Under the pieces are notes generated by a model. It had not been told where the DNA came from, did not search any database, and saw only the letters and a list, made by a program, of their open reading frames with translations. The position numbers were made by a program, and so were the translations under genes. DNA of 20,553 nt from NCBI RefSeq assembly GCF_001949145.1, contig NW_019091362.1, forward strand, positions 8,379,804-8,400,356, given 5' to 3'. This document shows, piece by piece, positions 16,532 through 20,553 of the stretch. Position 1 is the first letter of the stretch, and each line of letters starts with the position of its first letter. The DNA is from Acanthaster planci (taxonomy: Eukaryota; Echinodermata; Asteroidea; Valvatida; Acanthasteridae).

Positions 16532-17432
16532 GACAACTCAACCGTTCACCAACTTGACTTAAGACAACTCGACCATTGAGACAAGTCGTCCGTTGAGACA
16601 AGTTGTCAACTCAGCTAAGTTGCCTGCTGAGACAATCGTGTGAAATACTATGCCTAAATAATAGGAGGGGGGGAAGGAATTTCACGTAGTAGATAGACAT
16701 GCCTAATTTTTGAGGTGTTTAATATAAAAAGGGTGGTCGCAGTAATCGATCACTGTGCGATCTATCGATCTTGTACTCTGACCTAGCCATTTAGTTCCTG
16801 ATTTTTCTTAGTTCCAGATCACTTGAAATAAAACTGTACCTCGTTTGTGTTGTTCTTCAGTTCTACATTCTCAGACAGGTTCTGCTTAAAAGGTGAAATG
16901 AAACCCTTTGTTGTACAAAACTTGTTCTCAGAGAATTTCTAGAAAAGAAATTTTGGCCAGATTTCCAATTTGCACTTCAACATTTTTGACAGTTTGTCAA
17001 AACTCACAGGAGCCCAAAAATTTGACAAGTATTTACAAGGTGATATGTCACTCACTACATGTGATCCCAAATACATGTACATGTACTTTTTCATAGTCAA
17101 CAATTAAAAAAATGTTGTATTTAATGCCTGTTTGATTAAAATGACTTGCAAAGTTTCTGTTTTTTAAAAAGTGGCTGAAAACTGAACCTAATTTTGCCAC
17201 CTACTGTCAAGTCTCATTGGTTTTCACAGTAAGTGGCGAAATAGGGGACCTGGTGACTGTCATGCACGTTAGACATCTAACTGGTTGAGCTGTCTCTCTG
17301 TCTAAGTCGAGTTGTCCTAACGGACAACTTAGCATACGGTCAAGTTGTCTCAATGGTCGAGTTGTCTCTACGGTCGAGTTGTCTCTACGGTCGAGTTGCC
17401 GGGAGTAGGCAAACAGTCGAGTTGTTCAACTC
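16532..17432. mobile_element. Foldback-like element with 17-bp tandem-repeat inverted arms
   Basis: The left arm (16532-16638) is built of 17-bp units such as GACAACTCGACCATTGA and GACAAGTCGTCCGTTGA. The right arm (17284-17432) holds the reverse complement, including successive GGTCGAGTTGTCTCTAC units at 17355-17388. A 22-bp stretch at 16563-16584 is the exact reverse complement of 17345-17366. The ~645-bp spacer (16639-17283) is AT-rich and non-coding, with one ACATGT patch at 17072-17086. Minisatellite arms in inverted orientation around a unique core match the foldback transposon class. I see no transposase, and the outer limits and target duplication are not resolved. Confidence 0.6.
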
Positions 17433-17550
17433 TATGCATCATATAATTTTCAATGGCTTTCTGGGTGAAGCATTGAAAGATTTGATTGAGAAAGAGGAAT
17501 TTTTTTAAAACCTAAATGTAGGCCCTACCTCGATTTGACATAATTGGCTG

Positions 17551-17625
17551 ACTGGGCTGCATTCAAAAATCGCGTTACGAAGCCATAAAAAGCCGTAGGG
17601 CTCCAGGTCACACAGAGTACTGGTA
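17551..17625 (+). repeat. Dispersed repeat, copy B
   Basis: Second copy of the segment at 15055-15140, in the same orientation, about 2.5 kb away. It opens ACTGGGCTGCATTCAAAAAT and ends GTCACACAGAGTACTGG. It lies between the foldback element and the long inverted repeat starting at 17711. Confidence 0.6.
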
Positions 17626-17710
17626 GGCCAAGGACTGTGAATTTAGGGACCGTGTTCCTTTAACAGAAGGGAGACCTACCGGTACATGTAAATGTAAATT
17701 TTGGATTCCC

Positions 17711-18466
17711 CTAGCCCAGGTTGGACGACATCTACATAACTTTGCGACTAAAGTCCAGGGTATGAATGTCCTCCTACTATGTGAAATTTTTTTTTCCAAC
17801 AGTTTTTTTTTTCCACATTTTTACCTGATGAAGAAAGCTCAAAATGTCGTTCACAAGTGCCTTGTATCCTGAATTCTATAAATGCTATGTTGAAATTACT
17901 AAATACGCCTGCGAACAACATATTTTGCAGGAAATTCTGCGAAACTTCACACTTTTTGTCGCGATTGGTTAACGATCTACATACACGTTCGTCTAGCACG
18001 CATATCGCACGTGCGCGAAGTGCATAGTAACCGAGTGCCCCTTATGCATGTGCGGAAGGGCCGTGGGCGTAATGAAGTTGCAGATAAGGCCGTGTCCGAA
18101 CAGGCTTCCAAAGATACAGCTAGGTCTATTGTCTGCGCATCTCCACATATTACATGTATTTTGTAATGGAGCGAAGACCTGGACCTAGCTCTAGACAACA
18201 TGCATAACTGACAGAATGTGGGCCGAGCTTGGAGGCGCAAATGGATACTACGTTGCTCAAAATACGTTGTTCGCGGGCATATTTAGTAATTTCAACACAG
18301 CATGGAATTCAGGATACAAGGCACTTGTGAACGACATTTTGAGCTGTCTTCGTGAGGTAAAAATGTGAGAAAAAAATGTTGACAACAATTCTGCATAGTA
18401 GGAGGACTTTCATACCCTGGACGTTAGTTGCAATGTAATGTAGACGTCGTCCAACCTGGGCTAGGA
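17711..18466. mobile_element. Long inverted repeat, ~210-220-bp arms, 326-bp spacer
   Basis: The left arm (17711-17930) starts CTAGCCCAGGTTGGACGAC. The right arm (18257-18466) is its reverse complement through most of its length. The positions 17836-17876 and 18305-18345 are identical over 41 bp in inverted orientation. The remainder differs by scattered substitutions and by T-run length (17789-17814). The spacer, 17931-18256, is unusually rich in CpG and CACGTGCG-like words compared with its AT-rich arms. Arm similarity is high, so this is younger or better conserved than the other inverted elements. It could be a non-autonomous DNA transposon with long terminal repeats. If transcribed it would make a long hairpin RNA. 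An 87-codon frame in the spacer (17977-18240, minus) matches nothing I know. Confidence 0.7.
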
Positions 18467-18926
18467 TTCCCCTAGGTAGATAACTGATGTTGTGAGAACA
18501 GGGCAGGGTTTTGAGGCAAATTATGAGGGGAAAACGTTGGTGTTTTAACTTAGGACACATGGACCATGGCAGAGTCAAATTTGCACGGGTGGTTGATCAG
18601 TACAGTAGGAAAGTCATATTTTCTCACAATTTACAATTTGAAATTTCCAACAGACAGGGTCAGGTCAGTTCAGACAGCATTGCCTTTGTTTTTTTTTGGG
18701 GGGGGGTGAGGGGTATAACCAGTTTTGCACAGATTAAAATGACACAAGCCTCAGAGGTCCCCACATTCACAATCCCCAGTAGGCCCCACTGGCATGGACT
18801 GGAGCATTGAGCAGGGGTGAGTGGCCAGTAAACTCAAAGTCACAGCCGAAAACCGAGTGCCAACAAAATGCTGAAATGTAAAAAGTTCCCATACTTTTGT
18901 ACAGACCAATGTACAAAAAAAGCTGA
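18467..18926. other. Non-coding stretch
   Basis: No gene is seen. A T-run followed by a G-run (about 18689-18706) is the only low-complexity feature. Confidence 0.45.
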
Positions 18927-18950
18927 AATTATTATTATTATTATTATTTA
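18927..18950. repeat. (ATT)n microsatellite
   Basis: About seven uninterrupted trinucleotide units followed by TTTATTC. Confidence 0.85.
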
Positions 18951-19230
18951 TTCATGCCAAAAATTCAATATACATCACAAGCAAGATGGGCATAGGGGAG
19001 ACAAAAGTAATACGGAATCACTGTGGTCACAGACCTGTCTCCCCAGGGTCAAAATCTCAACAAAAAGCTGAAATCAGCTAAAAAGCTGAATTCTTACACC
19101 CCTGATACTGAGTTAGGAGACAGAAAATCTAGTAGGCCTACAGTAGGCTTAGCTCGGCGAAAACGGACTGCCGGCTGCCCCTCGACACGCTCTCAAGATT
19201 TCCGTAAAAGTAGAAGAAAATCTAGCTCAC

Positions 19231-19600
19231 CTGACAAATGAAAGATTGCGTTCACTGTGAATCCACTGTCACTGTGGCAGCAAATGAGTCGAATGGAGTA
19301 GACGTCATTGAACAAGTTAAAACTACTTCCATTGTTACAAGAAATTTGATAATTTACCATCAATCGGTCTCCATCAGTCAGTGAATTCTGTTCACTTACA
19401 AACTGTAGCTAACCAGCCAGCCAGCGCTAGCACCAAGCTCTTCAGTTTTAACCATCGTTTGTAGCAACCTGAGCGCACCCAGACGTCTTGGACACAATTT
19501 TAGTGTTTTCTGAATAGCAGAGTTAAAATAATCTGACTAAAGTCTCGTTCCAGACTCGTTGAAGCAGAAGTCCATCCAATGTTAACAAGTAGTCGGAACC
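19231..19600 (-). promoter_or_regulatory. Possible STK33 promoter / 5' UTR exon region
   Basis: On the minus strand TTTGTCAG|GTGAGC (exon end 19231, GT at 19230-19229) is a near-consensus donor. It could pair with the acceptor at 6333-6332 to make a ~12.9-kb first intron. Upstream of it (higher coordinates) are a perfect CRE TGACGTCA at 19614-19621 and a TGACGTC half-like site at 19307-19301. The exon start is unknown and no TATA box is clear. A second strong donor, AAACAG|GTAAGG, ends at 20239, so either or both may be used. This is inferred only from splice-site quality and position. Confidence 0.25.
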
Positions 19601-19613
19601 AGAAAAGTAATAC

Positions 19614-19621
19614 TGACGTCA
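19614..19621. promoter_or_regulatory. Perfect CRE palindrome TGACGTCA
   Basis: Exact consensus for CREB/CREM/ATF bZIP factors, followed closely by GTTGCAATC, a C/EBP- or CCAAT-like word. It sits about 380 bp upstream of the candidate donor at 19231 on the minus strand. A chance occurrence is possible in a window this long. Confidence 0.35.
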
Positions 19622-19777
19622 TAATGTTGCAATCCTTGAGGGCGCTCAACCAAACCTATGAAGGTTGCACTCTGTGGTTGCATGCACTCACTGATCAGTA
19701 CGCGCCCATAGAAAACAGTGCAAAATCGGACCGAAATAGCGCCGCCTGTTGACTCTCGTGAAGAGTTTGGCCTCCGT

Positions 19778-19831
19778 TTTTCACTAGAAATTCAAGATTA
19801 TGGCCAGAAAATCACTTTTCGTTTCAATTTC
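19778..19831. repeat. Local repeat, copy 1
   Basis: TTTCACT, AAATTCAAGATTATG and TTTCAATTTCA occur in the same order as at 20241-20296. The two copies are about 460 bp apart and imperfect, with a shared 15-bp core. They may be a tandem duplication or two fragments of one repeat family. Confidence 0.45.
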
Positions 19832-20240
19832 ATGGGGGTTAGCCACGAAAAAAGTTTTTATTAGCCTTTCAACGAATAAACCCCCAATATAGCAGTAACA
19901 CTAAAAGCTCATTTCTGAATGTAGCCGCCCGCCTCTTTCCAAAATAGGCCCGTGATTTGGGGCTTTTTGTGAAAGAAATACCCCGAACTGGGAACTACCA
20001 GTCCCATATTCGGGAGTTATAAAAATATTTCTATGATGCCTCCTGATTATGGCCTGTCTTATTGGAAAAATCCCTAGGGATCACAAAATATTAGTGAGCT
20101 CGTGCGCAGAAATCCAACGATTTGGTGGAATGCACCCTGAACCACGAAATGTGAAAATCACGGACTGGTTATAATGAGCAAACTCAGCAGAGAGACAAAC
20201 GCATCGCCAGGTGACGCTCGGGAACAGATAGACCTTACCT

Positions 20241-20296
20241 GTTTCACTGAAAAATTCAAGATTATGACTGCCATGAGAATTGTCTTTTCAATTTCA
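20241..20296. repeat. Local repeat, copy 2
   Basis: Second copy of the segment at 19778-19831, same orientation. Its left edge abuts the minus-strand donor-like AACAG|GTAAGG (exon end 20239), so if that donor is used the repeat lies inside the upstream exon. Confidence 0.45.
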
Positions 20297-20431
20297 GTTT
20301 CCAGTTCAAATAGGCGTAAATGATGAGCAATGAGTCGTGCATGTTTTGTGTTTCTTGAGGCAATTTTGGGGGCGTTATTTGTGTATGTCCCCCCTGGCAC
20401 TCTAGTGCGAACTATGGAATTCCATATCTGC

Positions 20432-20498
20432 CGTCGTGCGTCGTGCGTCGCTCGTCGTGCGTCGCCCGTCGTGCGTCACCCGTCGCGCGTCGCCCGTG
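20432..20498. repeat. CpG-rich 7-bp minisatellite
   Basis: Nine exact-length heptamers run from 20432 to 20494, all starting CGTC: CGTCGTG, CGTCGTG, CGTCGCT, CGTCGTG, CGTCGCC, CGTCGTG, CGTCACC, CGTCGCG, CGTCGCC, then CGTG. From the second unit on, GTG-type and variant units tend to alternate, hinting at a 14-bp higher-order period. It is followed by a T8 run. The CpG density is striking in otherwise AT-rich DNA. Confidence 0.85.
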
Positions 20499-20553
20499 TT
20501 TTTTTTGGTCACGATTGCGCAGCGGTATTTTTAACTTTGACCCTTGATCGTGT

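Noticed and set aside
17284-17432. CRISPR-like array
   Set aside because: Units are only 17 bp, directly abutting without unique spacers, mirrored inverted at 16532, in a eukaryotic genome.
17977-18240. 87-codon minus-strand frame in the spacer of the long inverted repeat as a transposase fragment
   Set aside because: No transposase motif and Arg/Cys/Ser-rich composition explained by GC-rich spacer.
19982-20014. Hairpin CCCGAA...TTCGGG as a structured RNA
   Set aside because: The stem is interrupted and short, with no further structure around it.
20158-20400. 80-codon minus-strand frame as an N-terminal STK33 exon
   Set aside because: It crosses a donor-like site at 20239, lies partly in a local repeat, and joining KQ| to the acceptor at 6331 gives no residue similarity to known STK33 leaders.

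Overview
The window is metazoan nuclear DNA: long introns, AT-rich non-coding sequence, GT-AG splice junctions, and no bacterial-style operons. Dense self-complementary TACATGTA / ACCGGT words, tRNA-derived SINE-like pieces and foldback elements suggest a marine invertebrate. Amphioxus seems most likely to me, with an echinoderm or mollusc as alternatives; this is an impression and not proven from the sequence.

The one gene I can identify securely is the 5' half of a serine/threonine protein kinase on the minus strand, an orthologue of STK33 (CAMK group). Four coding exons run right to left: 6125-6313 (start codon, glycine-rich loop, catalytic lysine), 3552-3656 (alpha-C helix), 1541-1679 (hinge) and 115-197 (HRD catalytic loop). 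All junctions are GT-AG, the phases agree (0, 0, 1, then 0 at the last donor), and together they encode 172 residues without a stop. The DFG motif, C-lobe and C-terminal tail lie beyond position 1. The start exon has an acceptor 18 nt before the ATG, so at least one 5' UTR exon should lie upstream, possibly at a donor near 19231 or 20239.

The rest (about 6.3-20.5 kb) is first intron, promoter and/or intergenic DNA. It holds two SINE-like tRNA relics, ACATGT hexamer clusters, a 22-bp perfect palindrome, a possible two-exon plus-strand transcript (9401-9728), two related dispersed repeat copies, and a CpG-rich 7-bp minisatellite at the right edge.

The most unusual architecture is four inverted-arm elements: (1) 1893-2450, arms of ~23-bp tandem units; (2) 3882-4048, a small MITE-like element; (3) 16532-17432, arms of 17-bp tandem units; (4) 17711-18466, ~210-220-bp arms with a 41-bp perfect stretch. 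Elements 1 and 3 resemble foldback transposons, whose terminal inverted repeats are themselves minisatellites. No transposase or reverse transcriptase is visible, so all would be non-autonomous.
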